Assembly (NCBI RefSeq): GCF_000337815.1 | Contig: NZ_AOLN01000004.1 | Span: 186,001 to 250,000 of the forward strand | Length of the DNA stretch: 64,000 nucleotides | Source: Haloferax mucosum ATCC BAA-1512 | Lineage (GTDB): Archaea > Halobacteriota > Halobacteria > Halobacteriales > Haloferacaceae | Direction: 5' to 3' | Shown: positions 1 through 8,084 of the stretch, in pieces | Numbering within the stretch: position 1 is the first letter of the stretch | How the letters are laid out: each line of letters starts with the position of its first letter | Position numbers and translations under genes: made by a program | Notes under the pieces: generated by a model | What the model saw: the letters and a program-made list of their open reading frames with translations, nothing else | Databases searched by the model: none | Told to the model about the DNA's origin: nothing

Positions 1-1
1 G

Positions 2-43
2 CTCCCGGAGTACGAGATGGCTTCCGACGGGTATTCGGAATGA
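2..43 (+). CDS. 3' end of an upstream gene (partial)
   Basis: Thirteen codons reading LPEYEMASDGYSE run from the window edge to a TGA at 41-43. The stop lies just before the nucleotide-sugar dehydrogenase gene on the same strand, so it could be the end of the preceding gene of this polysaccharide locus. Too little is present to assign a family, and a chance open frame cannot be excluded. Confidence 0.3.
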   Translation, partial: LPEYEMASDGYSE

Positions 44-159
44 CGGACGCCGACGCGAGAACCGGCTATCTGAGCGACGGTGCCGTCGCGGGCGACGACC
101 CGAGACGGCTCGCCGTCGGTGACGACAGCCTCGACAGGGAGAGCGGAATCCGTGTCTGA
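40..159 (+). CDS. possible 39-aa small ORF overlapping both neighbours
   Basis: The ATG at 40-42 overlaps the TGA of the frame ending at 43 (ATGA), and its own TGA at 157-159 overlaps the GTG start (152) of the next gene. The product would be acidic (MTDADARTGYLSDGAVAGDD and onward). The overlaps at both ends suggest coupled translation, but no family is recognised and it may simply be upstream sequence. Confidence 0.2.
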   Translation: MTDADARTGYLSDGAVAGDDPRRLAVGDDSLDRESGIRV

Positions 160-1438
160 AACGGTCTGTGTCGTCGGGTTGGGCTACGTCGGACTCCCGC
201 TCGCACTCGAATTCGACCGCGTCGGAAAGTCGGTCATCGGCTACGACGTGGACCCCGAAACGGTCTCCGCGCTCGCCGACGGAATCGACCCCACGGGCGA
301 CGTGACAGACGAGCGCGTTGCGTCCGCTGACGCGTTGTTCACGACCGACCCGGCGCATCTCTCGGACGCGGATTTCGTCATCGTCACCGTCCCGACGCCG
401 GTCGATAGCATGGAGAACCCCGACCTTCGGTTCGTCGAATCGGCGGCCGAGACAATCGGCGCGCACATCTCGCCGGGGACGACCGTCGTCCTCGAATCGA
501 CGGTCTACCCGGGTGCGACCGAGTCCGTCCTCGTGCCCGCGCTCGAATCCGACTCGGCGCACACCGTCGGCGAAGACGTCTTCGTCGGCTACTCGCCCGA
601 ACGTGCCTCACCCGGTGAGACGGGTCGCGGCGTCCGCGACGTCGTGAAGGTCGTCGGCGCGAACAGCGAGCGCGTCCGCGACGAGCTCGCTGAACTCTAC
701 GGGAGCATCGTCGATGCCGGTATCCATCGAGCGCCCGACATCGAGACGGCGGAGGCGTCGAAAGTCATCGAAAACGTCCAGCGCGACATGAATATCGCGC
801 TCGTCAACGAACTGGCCATCGCCTGCGACCACATGGGGCTGACGACCGACGATGTCCTCGAAGCCGCAGGCACGAAATGGAACTTCCACGACGGCTACTC
901 GCCGGGGTTCGTCGGCGGCCACTGCATCCCCGTAGACCCGTTTTATCTCACCTACCGGTCCAAACGCGAGGGCTTCTCGCCGAAACTCGTCCTCCAAGCA
1001 CGCGAGATTAACGAGTACGTTCCGGTTCACGCCGCCCGAAAGACGGTTAAGACTATCAACGACGCCGGGCGTGTGCTCCGCGACACGCGGCTGTTAGTCC
1101 TCGGACTCGCGTACAAACCCGGCGTCGGCGACATCAGAAGTTCCGAAGTCGGAACGATGCTGGAGAAACTCGACGAGTTCGACATCGACTTCGTGGGGTA
1201 CGACCCGCACGCCGACCCGGAAACGTCCCGCGACGAGTTCGATATCGACGTGACCGAGTCGGTCGAGTTCGAGGCGTACGACGGTGTCGTCGTTGCAACC
1301 GCCCACGACGAGTTCGCCGCGTACGACCTCGAAGCGATGGCGACAAGTCTCGGGTCGAACCCGGTCATGATCGACGTGGCCGACGTGTTCGACGCCGACG
1401 AAGCGGCCAGTCAGGGCTTCCACTACGCCCAGTTGTGA
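152..1438 (+). CDS. UDP-sugar (nucleotide-sugar) 6-dehydrogenase
   Basis: 428 aa; oxidises the C6 hydroxyl of a UDP-hexose or UDP-HexNAc to the uronic acid with two NAD+, supplying acidic sugars for surface glycans. The N-terminal Rossmann motif GLGYVGLP is at residues 9-16. The family lysine lies in AEASKVIEN (K204), and the catalytic cysteine in GFVGGHCIPVDP (C258). The C-terminal UDP-binding region follows (GLAYKPGVGDIRSSE). The start at GTG 152 (MSETVCVVGLGYVG) puts the Rossmann strand at the N-terminus; an in-frame GTG at 80 would add 24 low-complexity residues. Sequence cannot separate UDP-Glc, UDP-GlcNAc and UDP-ManNAc specificity. The DUF354 gene follows after 9 nt, so the two are probably one transcript. 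Confidence 0.9.
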   Translation: MSETVCVVGLGYVGLPLALEFDRVGKSVIGYDVDPETVSALADGIDPTGDVTDERVASADALFTTDPAHLSDADFVIVTVPTPVDSMENPDLRFVESAAETIGAHISPGTTVVLESTVYPGATESVLVPALESDSAHTVGEDVFVGYSPERASPGETGRGVRDVVKVVGANSERVRDELAELYGSIVDAGIHRAPDIETAEASKVIENVQRDMNIALVNELAIACDHMGLTTDDVLEAAGTKWNFHDGYSPGFVGGHCIPVDPFYLTYRSKREGFSPKLVLQAREINEYVPVHAARKTVKTINDAGRVLRDTRLLVLGLAYKPGVGDIRSSEVGTMLEKLDEFDIDFVGYDPHADPETSRDEFDIDVTESVEFEAYDGVVVATAHDEFAAYDLEAMATSLGSNPVMIDVADVFDADEAASQGFHYAQL

Positions 1439-1447
1439 GGTGTGTCC

Positions 1448-2473
1448 ATGGATATCCTCATCACGATTCAGCATCCCGCACACGTTCACTTCTTCAAGCA
1501 CGCAATCGACGAGTTCGAGGCCCGCGGCCACGATGTCCACGTCCGCGCGCTCGACAAGGACGTCGCGCTCTCGTTGCTCGACGCGTACGACATCGACTAC
1601 AAAGTCCTCGGCTCTCGTGACGGGTCGGTCACCCGCGCCGCGCTGGCAACGCTCGCAATCGAGTGTCGCCTCTACCGCGAGGCGAAACGAATCCAACCGG
1701 ACGTGATGACCGCCATCGGCGGCGTCGGCGCGTCTCACGTCGCCCAACTCGTCGGTGCGAAGTGCGTCGTGTTCACCGACACGGAACACGCGACGCTCTC
1801 GAACGCGATTACGTTCCCTTTCGCTGACGAGGTTGCGACGCCGGGGTGTTACCGCGACGACGCGGGGGCGAAGCAGTACCGCTATCCGAGTTATCACGAA
1901 CTCGCGTATCTCCATCCGGACCGGTTCGACCCCGACCCGTCGGCGCTCGACGGTCTCCCGGTCGAGGCGGACGACACGTACGCGGTCCTCAGACTCGTCA
2001 GTTGGGGGGCCGCACACGACGTCGGAGACGCCGGTCTCGACAGGTTGACCGAGTTAGTCACGCGCCTCGAAGACGCCGGTGCGACGGTTCTCGTCTCGGC
2101 GGAAGACGACGCGCTCCCGCCGGAACTCGCCGGATACGACATCGATATCCACCCCGCGCTCATCCACCACGTGCTCGCGTACGCCGACCTCTTCGTCGGT
2201 GAGAGCGGAACGATGGCTTCGGAGAGCGCGGTCCTCGGGACGCCGACCGTCTACGTCCACAGCACGAACCCCGGGTTGATGGACGACCTCGCCTCGTTCG
2301 ACTTGCTGTTCGGCTATCACGGCGAGGACCGCAACGAACGCGCCGTCAGGCGGGCGCTCGATATCCTTCGGTCGTCGAACGACGACTGGGACGACCGACG
2401 GCAGTCGCTTTTCAACCAGAAGGTGGACGCGACGGACGTTATCGTCCAGCGGGTGCTGGTCGCGGCGTCCTGA
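1448..2473 (+). CDS. DUF354 family protein (GT-B-like)
   Basis: 341 aa. The N-terminus MDILITIQHPAHVHFFKHAI and the later stretch FVGESGTMASESAVLGTP are the two hallmarks of the DUF354 family, which resembles GT-B glycosyltransferases and UDP-GlcNAc 2-epimerases and is common in archaeal polysaccharide loci. No signal peptide or membrane segment is visible, so it should be cytosolic. GAGGTG lies 5 nt before ATG 1448 and supports that start over the GTG at 1442. The enzymatic reaction is unknown; position after the dehydrogenase suggests a step in nucleotide-sugar or glycan assembly. Confidence 0.8.
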   Translation: MDILITIQHPAHVHFFKHAIDEFEARGHDVHVRALDKDVALSLLDAYDIDYKVLGSRDGSVTRAALATLAIECRLYREAKRIQPDVMTAIGGVGASHVAQLVGAKCVVFTDTEHATLSNAITFPFADEVATPGCYRDDAGAKQYRYPSYHELAYLHPDRFDPDPSALDGLPVEADDTYAVLRLVSWGAAHDVGDAGLDRLTELVTRLEDAGATVLVSAEDDALPPELAGYDIDIHPALIHHVLAYADLFVGESGTMASESAVLGTPTVYVHSTNPGLMDDLASFDLLFGYHGEDRNERAVRRALDILRSSNDDWDDRRQSLFNQKVDATDVIVQRVLVAAS

Positions 2474-2947
2474 CCGCGACGGGATTCGCGGTGTCTGGCG
2501 GAGTGACTCACCGGAGACTGACTCCGGAAAACTGCTTGCGCGTGGTACTTATCGGGTATATAATACGGACGGTGTCGTTCTTTTGCGACTTCTCGAATTC
2601 GTCACCACCGGCGCAGACGGCGCTTGGCCACGAATATCCGGGTCAGTCGAGCCGTCCGAACAGCGTTTGAGGGACGGCTAATCGGGTGATTGTCCCTCGG
2701 TGTTACTCGCTTCGACTGCGCGCACATCGCTTAGCCCGTCTATAGTAATGGATGTGTCACGAATGGGCTTTGCCACGGGACGGCCAGCAGTCTGCCGTCC
2801 CCGAACGAACTATGAGACGACAGCGACACCGGTTGGAAGAACCGGACTGCGACCGTTCGACGGAACCAGACCGCGCCGCGAGTCCCGCACGTAGCTCACG
2901 GACCGTGGTCGAACGTCAGACTAGACGCATCTCGTGGTGGGACTAAG
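2474..2947. other. intergenic region with a TATA-like box
   Basis: 474 bases without a convincing gene. A clear TATA-like sequence (TATATAAT) lies at about 2557-2564 and could drive rightward transcription. The rest has short open frames without family features. The truncated glmS frame that follows suggests this stretch may contain decayed sequence. Confidence 0.5.
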
Positions 2948-3106
2948 ATGTGTGGCATCATCGCTCACGTCGGCGACGGAAGCGCGCGTGACCCGCTCGT
3001 GACCGGTCTCGAAAGCCTCGGATACCGCGGCTACGACTCCGCCGACGTCGCCGTCGGACCACAGCGTCACCGTCGAATGACCGCCTCATCGAACTCCGAC
3101 CTGTGA
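2948..3106 (+). pseudogene. truncated GlmS N-terminus (glucosamine-6-phosphate synthase)
   Basis: 52 codons. The frame begins MCGIIAHVGDGSARDPL and continues LESLGYRGYDSADVAV, which matches the GlmS glutaminase start: Cys2 nucleophile, a conserved L-x-x-L-x-YRGYDSA-x-x-AV. Similarity ends after about 36 residues; the remainder is unrelated and stops at TGA 3104-3106. GlmS is normally about 600 aa, so the sugar isomerase domains and most of the glutaminase are missing. The stop overlaps a GTG at 3103 of the next gene (GTGA). Most likely a deletion remnant in a glycan locus; a retained short peptide is the alternative. Confidence 0.7.
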
Positions 3107-3108
3107 CG

Positions 3109-4851
3109 ATGAACAAAGAACTGTTCGGCGTCCTCGACGACGACGGCGCGTTCGACCGCCTCGCATCGCGGTCGAGTTTCGACTGGGTCGCGGACGGCGA
3201 CCGTGCGACAGTTGCGATTCGTGACCCGGCGCTCGGCTTCCACGGGCGGTCTGCGACGTACAGTGACGACCGAGGAACGTGCATCCTCTGGGGTGAAGTC
3301 TTCCCCCCGGACGACGTGTCGATTCCGTCGGCCCAGTACGCGCTCGACCGCTTCGACGCCGTCGGCCGCGACGCCTTTGCGGAACTCAACGGGTCGTTCC
3401 TCGCGTTCGTCGAATGCGGCGACGACGCGGTTCTCGTAACCGACCCACTGCGCACGTGCCAGTGTTTCTACGCCGACACCCCTGACGGCCGAGTCTTCGG
3501 AACGAACCCACAGCGCGTTTTGTCGGCCGTTCCGGACACGAGAGTCGATAGACGCGGGCTTCTCGAATACGTCCACATGGGCGTCGTCGTTGACGAACGG
3601 ACGGTGTTCGACCGCCTCAGCTGTCTCCCGTTCGACGGCTACATCACGCCGACCGAGACCGGCACGCTCTCCAGATTCGTCTACGACCCCGCCGACCCCG
3701 ACGAGTTCGATTACGTCGGTGAACTCGCGTCACGGTTAGCGCGCGCTGTCGAGCGCCGGACGAGTTACCCGGGAAGACAGGGTTTGCTCTTGAGCGGCGG
3801 CTACGACTCACGTTCGATCGTCGCACAACATCCCGGTATCGACGTGTGTTACACGCTCGGCACGCCCGACCATCCCGAGGTGGAGACCGCCCGCGCCATC
3901 GCAACGCAGTACGGGGCGACCCACGAAACGCTCGTCGCGGACGAGAACTACATCAACGTTGACGACGCCGTCATCGAGTATTCGCTCGGAACGCGCGAGT
4001 CGATTCACGTCCACCACGCAGGCTGTGACGACAAGGTGAACGTTGACACCATCTTCCACGGGCTGTTCTTCGATACGCTTCTCCGCGGTCACTTCCTCCC
4101 GCGGAACGTTCTCGACCTCTTTGGGAATCGGTTCCCGCTGAACGGTCTCGACCCTAACCCCGACCCGACGGAGGTGCTGTCCTCGAAGTTCGGCTACCAC
4201 CCAGCGTGCGACCGCGTCTTTCCCGACTGCGACGACTTCGACACGAGCATGGAATTCATCGACGATGTCGTCAGCGGGCAACTCGACAAGTGGGCGGACC
4301 GCTACGACAACGTCTACGACAGCATCGCACTCGTCGGCATCCAAAACCAACCGACGCTTCCGTTCCACTTCGAGTTATCCGACAACTATATCGAATCGTT
4401 CGTCGCGGCCGACGCGGAACTCATCGACTGGCACCTGAAGACGCCGCCGGAAGAGCGGAATACGGAGACGATGAAGCGGGCGTTGCGACGTCTCGACCCC
4501 GATATCTTCAGACACCGCCCGCCCGACCGCCCGTACCACTCTCACCGGAAAAATCAGGTCGAGAAGTTCCTCCGACGGAAGATTCCGTTCATCGAGCCGT
4601 TTAGCTCGCCGTGGCCCGACCTGCAGGTGCAGTACGCGGCGAACGAACTAGACAGGAAACTCTTCCCGGGCTACGCGTGCATTCACGACCTGCCGGCCAG
4701 GGTCAAACTCCGCATCAACGACATCACCACGTGGATAAACGCCGCCGTCGATGACGCCGCACTCACGCCACGTGACGTGCTGTGTCCGTCGAACGAACCG
4801 CTGTCGAACTCAACGCCCGCGACGCACGCGACACACTCGACTGAGTCCTGA
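3109..4851 (+). CDS. asparagine-synthase-related protein
   Basis: About 580 aa. A PP-loop ATP-pyrophosphatase motif SGGYDS at residues 229-234 marks the asparagine synthetase domain, which adenylates a carboxylate for amide formation. The N-terminal 200 residues resemble a class II glutaminase fold (AELNGSFLAF, FGTNPQRVLS) but lack the N-terminal Cys nucleophile, so glutamine hydrolysis is not expected from this chain. Such proteins in polysaccharide loci are thought to amidate uronic acids; that is an inference from context with the UDP-sugar dehydrogenase. ATG 3109 is chosen; GTG 3103 would add two residues and overlap the upstream stop. Confidence 0.75.
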   Translation: MNKELFGVLDDDGAFDRLASRSSFDWVADGDRATVAIRDPALGFHGRSATYSDDRGTCILWGEVFPPDDVSIPSAQYALDRFDAVGRDAFAELNGSFLAFVECGDDAVLVTDPLRTCQCFYADTPDGRVFGTNPQRVLSAVPDTRVDRRGLLEYVHMGVVVDERTVFDRLSCLPFDGYITPTETGTLSRFVYDPADPDEFDYVGELASRLARAVERRTSYPGRQGLLLSGGYDSRSIVAQHPGIDVCYTLGTPDHPEVETARAIATQYGATHETLVADENYINVDDAVIEYSLGTRESIHVHHAGCDDKVNVDTIFHGLFFDTLLRGHFLPRNVLDLFGNRFPLNGLDPNPDPTEVLSSKFGYHPACDRVFPDCDDFDTSMEFIDDVVSGQLDKWADRYDNVYDSIALVGIQNQPTLPFHFELSDNYIESFVAADAELIDWHLKTPPEERNTETMKRALRRLDPDIFRHRPPDRPYHSHRKNQVEKFLRRKIPFIEPFSSPWPDLQVQYAANELDRKLFPGYACIHDLPARVKLRINDITTWINAAVDDAALTPRDVLCPSNEPLSNSTPATHATHSTES

Positions 4852-5025
4852 TCTCTCGCCGTCGCAGAAGGGACCCATCGACAAAGGAGATAAAAACGGA
4901 CGAACCAACGGATACACTCACCGCGGCGGGTGAAAAAGCGATTCGACACCGGTTCCGGTGAGAGCGCAAGTACGTCACACAGACAGTTTGTGGCCGTGCT
5001 GTGGTCACTAGTTCGAGAGCCGAAC

Positions 5026-5034
5026 TAAATATAT
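5026..5034 (+). promoter_or_regulatory. TATA-like box for the histidine kinase gene
   Basis: AAATATATG lies about 50-57 nt before ATG 5083. A start of transcription about 25 nt downstream would fall near 5055, after the alternative GTG at 5050, which supports ATG 5083 as the start codon. Confidence 0.5.
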
Positions 5035-5082
5035 GGCCACGAATCGTCAGTGAGAACGAGCGATTCACTCGCTGGCCCTCGC

Positions 5083-6114
5083 ATGACCGACACACACGAT
5101 TCGACCCCCATCGTTCGGACCGTCGTCCAAAACCTTCCCGAAGGGATTCTGGTGGAGGATGCCTCACGAAATATCCTCGCCACGAACGAGCAGTTCGTCG
5201 AGATGTTCGACCTCGAACAGTCTCCCTCCGAACTCGTCGGAATGAACTGCGAGGGCGTCGCGGAGGCCGTCGGCCATCTCTTTATCGACACCGAGCGATT
5301 CCTCTCGACTATCAACACCGCTCTCGAACGGCGCGAGCCGACAGACAGAATGGAGTTCAAACTGACTGACGGCCGGGTGTTCGAGCGAAACTACGTTCCG
5401 TATATGCTACCGGACGGGGCGGCAAACCTCTGGGTCTACCGCGACGTGACCGACGACAAGAAGTACGAACAGTTCATCAGACGGCAAAATGAGCGCCTCG
5501 AAGAGTTTGCGAGCGTCGTCTCGCACGACCTTCGGAACCCACTCAACGTCGTTCAAGGTCGTCTCGAACTGGCTCGAGAACAATACGGTGACGACGAGAA
5601 TCTCGACAAAGCCGCGGACGCGCTCGACCGGACGTTCGAGCTTATCGACGATCTCCTGATGTTGGCGCGAGAGGGAACGGCCGTCAAAGACCCGGAGCGA
5701 ATCGATATCTCGGATATCGCCTCTGAGTGCTGGGAGACGGTCGAAACGGGCGACGCGACACTGCGAGTCGAGACTGGCGATATCGTACACGCCGATAAAT
5801 CGCAGGTCAAACAGCTCTTGGAGAACCTCATCCGCAACGCCGTCGAACACGGCGGGAAAGACGTGACGGTGACTATCGGCCGCCTCGACGGTGGGTTCTA
5901 CGTCGAAGACGACGGTCCCGGAATCCCGGCCGAAAACCGAGAACGGGTGTTCGACGTTGGCTACTCTACGTCCCGCGAAGGGACCGGCTTCGGTCTCTCT
6001 ATCGCTCAGACTGTCGCCCACAATCACGAGTGGGAGATCACCGCCACAGAGGGCCAATCGGGGGGCGCGCGCTTCGAGATAACTGGTGTGACGGTCCTCG
6101 ACTCGGTTGAGTGA
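5083..6114 (+). CDS. PAS-domain sensor histidine kinase
   Basis: 343 aa, soluble. A PAS domain covers roughly residues 10-120 (VVQNLPEGILVEDASRN through LWVYRDVTDD). The HisKA box SHDLRNPLN has the phospho-accepting H148. The ATPase domain shows the N box LLENLIRNAVEHGG (about 245-258), G1 DDGPG (276-280) and G2 GTGFGLSIA (300-308). There are no membrane segments, so a cytosolic signal (redox, ligand or light) is expected. No response regulator is adjacent, as is usual for haloarchaeal orphan kinases. Confidence 0.9.
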   Translation: MTDTHDSTPIVRTVVQNLPEGILVEDASRNILATNEQFVEMFDLEQSPSELVGMNCEGVAEAVGHLFIDTERFLSTINTALERREPTDRMEFKLTDGRVFERNYVPYMLPDGAANLWVYRDVTDDKKYEQFIRRQNERLEEFASVVSHDLRNPLNVVQGRLELAREQYGDDENLDKAADALDRTFELIDDLLMLAREGTAVKDPERIDISDIASECWETVETGDATLRVETGDIVHADKSQVKQLLENLIRNAVEHGGKDVTVTIGRLDGGFYVEDDGPGIPAENRERVFDVGYSTSREGTGFGLSIAQTVAHNHEWEITATEGQSGGARFEITGVTVLDSVE

Positions 6115-6913
6115 CTGCTGTTTCGCTGTTTTGCTTCGCACCGCGTAGTGAGAGCCGAGGGTCTAGCTCTGGTTTGTGCGATCTATCGTGGTGAGATCGG
6201 CTGTCTTCGCAAATTAGTTGGGAGAGTGAGTATTTGGTGAAGCTCATTGTCGCAGTGAGACAATGAGGATTAGCGAATTTGGGCTCGGATAAGAGACTGA
6301 ACGAATATATTGTATAATGCTATATCAAATCTGCCTCGCAGGGGACCCCCCAGTTTCGGAGGGTAGACCATTTTAGCGTTGCTTTGCCGCCGAATTAGAC
6401 AAAATTTCGGGGGAGTTGGCTAGAAACACTGTCCGAAGCAGTTAATCCACTGTGATTGTCAGAATACCACCAAAAATTCTGCCCAGAGATAGTGCCACCG
6501 CTCACGAGAGGCAAGCCCAGCGTGCTCATTCACTTAATCTGTGGAAGCGACTCCGAAGAAACCACTCGACACATTCTCCAGCAGTAATGACCGGTGCGTA
6601 GTCCGTCTCATCATTGACGGTTGGAAGTCGTAGGGACTCCAGCTGAGAGTACTAGATGGAGAGGCACCACTCGTTGTGTGTGTGTGTGTCCCCTCAGATA
6701 CCGCGGTCGTGTTTCGAACGTATTCGTAGATCGTTTTTATCTCCCCGTGGATATTATAGAGTACTTGCAACGTTTCTTATTTTCAGGATAGTAGAGGTGA
6801 ATTAACCGCAACAACGTACGTGATGACCGATGGGAATTCTACCAGTTTAAATAGGTTTTTTCAGAGACGTTCAAGATAGAACTCAATAGAACAAGCGGTC
6901 AACAGTGGTTAGT
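6115..6913. other. AT-richer islet with no convincing gene
   Basis: About 800 bases with lower GC than the flanks and no frame with family features. It contains TATA-like sequences (near 6305-6320), two C- and G-run segments (ACCCCCCAGTTTCGGAGGG near 6345-6363 and TTTCGGGGGAG near 6404-6416), and a short TG dinucleotide run at 6675-6687. The composition suggests imported or decayed DNA. I could not identify a transposase. Confidence 0.5.
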
Positions 6914-7114
6914 TTATACGTCGAATCCGTTCCGTCTGAGTGCCTCTGCCAACTCACTGTCAGGGTCAGCCGCAAACTCAACTAACGATGACTCTGGTCT
7001 TGTTGTCGTATATAGTTCAGAGTCGATATTGTCAGGAATTTCGTTCGTGTGTGTGTTATCTACAACTGCAACTGATATTTTTGGTCTCGTGTCCGTGTCT
7101 TTTGACTCGCTCAT
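6914..7114 (-). CDS. hypothetical 66-aa acidic protein
   Basis: MSESKDTDTRPKISVAVVDN begins a compact acidic protein ending ELAEALRRNGFDV. It has no signal peptide or membrane segment and no recognised family. Amino-acid composition is typical of haloarchaeal proteins although the codon use is more AT-rich than the neighbours. A TATA-like sequence (TTGTATAC on the minus strand, near 7160) lies upstream. Probably an accessory gene of the islet. Confidence 0.4.
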   Translation of the reverse strand: MSESKDTDTRPKISVAVVDNTHTNEIPDNIDSELYTTTRPESSLVEFAADPDSELAEALRRNGFDV

Positions 7115-7498
7115 TAACTGATGGTATGGGAGAGCGATGTTTGGCTTTTGGGATTCGAGTATACAAGTCTCTGCTCTGTTGAAAACCCTCGACAGCGAAC
7201 ATATTCTGGCGTGACTGGTAAGTACACAGACACACTACGCATCTGGCTCGCTCTTCAGAATCGTCTCTATCCGGAAACTAAGGTCTTCATCTTCCACGGC
7301 TTGTCCAGATAGATACTGGATAGAAGGGAACCCCCGTGAGATACGCATCGTTAATAGAGGTGTGAATAGTCGTTCCCCGAAAGTCAAATTCGACTGGCTA
7401 AACGCTATCTACGAAGCTGTCCGTGTAGTCAAGTTCGGCGTATCCTGGATTTTCCTTGAGAACCTCTCTAGCGAACTCAAAATCTTCCACAGTGGCAA
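7115..7498. other. degenerate coding-like sequence in the islet
   Basis: No complete gene. On the minus strand, short protein-like frames follow one another: one ending DYTDSFVDSV near 7395 and another of 37 codons starting MRISRGFPSIQYLSGQ (7235-7348). They sit in different frames and end early, which looks like the remains of one or more disrupted genes. No family was recognised. Confidence 0.35.
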
Positions 7499-7861
7499 TC
7501 ACCGACGACGACGCGACAAAGACGGCCAAGCGATGAACGCCGTGGCGACGACGAAGCCAATCCCGATCTTACCGAGCAACTCCCCGGCGACGCGCTCGCC
7601 GGTGACGAATGCGTTCACAGTGACGATTCCGAGACACAAGAGAATCAACAGCGCCAGTGCGACGCCTTCCTGCCGAGTCGAGAGCGCGGCCTCTGTTGCT
7701 TTGAAGAGGAGAATAGCGACCATAGTGATTGCAACCGCGGCGGCTTCGAACGGTCCCCATGGTCCTCCCTCTGCGAGACCTGCTCGCATGATAACGGTGA
7801 CAATCAGGAGCGAAACCACCCCGATGACACCGAGTTTGAAACGCTTCAGAGATGCACCCAT
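7499..7861 (-). CDS. small integral membrane protein
   Basis: 120 aa with about four hydrophobic segments: roughly residues 9-26, 38-54, 64-85 and 92-110, with a basic C-terminus (SLSRRRR). Codon use is the normal GC-rich pattern, unlike the islet to its left. No family is recognised. It is convergent with, and 200 nt from, the iron-type lipoprotein gene, whose true start lies downstream of this gene. Confidence 0.65.
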   Translation of the reverse strand: MGASLKRFKLGVIGVVSLLIVTVIMRAGLAEGGPWGPFEAAAVAITMVAILLFKATEAALSTRQEGVALALLILLCLGIVTVNAFVTGERVAGELLGKIGIGFVVATAFIAWPSLSRRRR

Positions 7862-8065
7862 ACTGTCGTTGCGGTGTCGGGTTCACATTAATCCAAGGTA
7901 CGACAACTCACGCAACCCGCGCGTGCGCTCGACTACGGCAGTAGAACGCCACGCAAACCTGCGAGAGATACGAAACGGGTACTTCGAGTGTTACGCTCCG
8001 AATCCGACTCTCGAACCACGCTCCGCCTACGCCTTAGCCCGCCAAAATCGGAAGTACTATCAATA

Positions 8066-8081
8066 TTTAGGTTGGCCTAAA
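8066..8081 (+). promoter_or_regulatory. DtxR/Idr-like palindromic operator
   Basis: TTTAGGTTGGCCTAAA: 6-bp arms TTTAGG and CCTAAA around a 4-nt spacer, ending 3 nt before the start codon. The same architecture precedes the paralogous gene at 45300. TTAGG-n-CCTAA palindromes are the known binding type of haloarchaeal DtxR-family iron repressors, so iron-dependent repression is likely. It would overlap the transcription start of a leaderless mRNA. Confidence 0.75.
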
Positions 8082-8084
8082 TTT

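Noticed and set aside
6345-6416. C/G-run segments reminiscent of insertion-sequence ends
   Set aside because: No matching inverted repeats or transposase could be identified, so I do not call an insertion sequence.
6534-6770. 78-codon minus-strand frame in the islet
   Set aside because: It includes the TG dinucleotide run (HTHTT) and has no conserved features.
7362-8084. 241-codon upstream extension of the iron-type lipoprotein
   Set aside because: It runs antisense through a membrane-protein gene, and the Tat signal and operator place the start at 8085.
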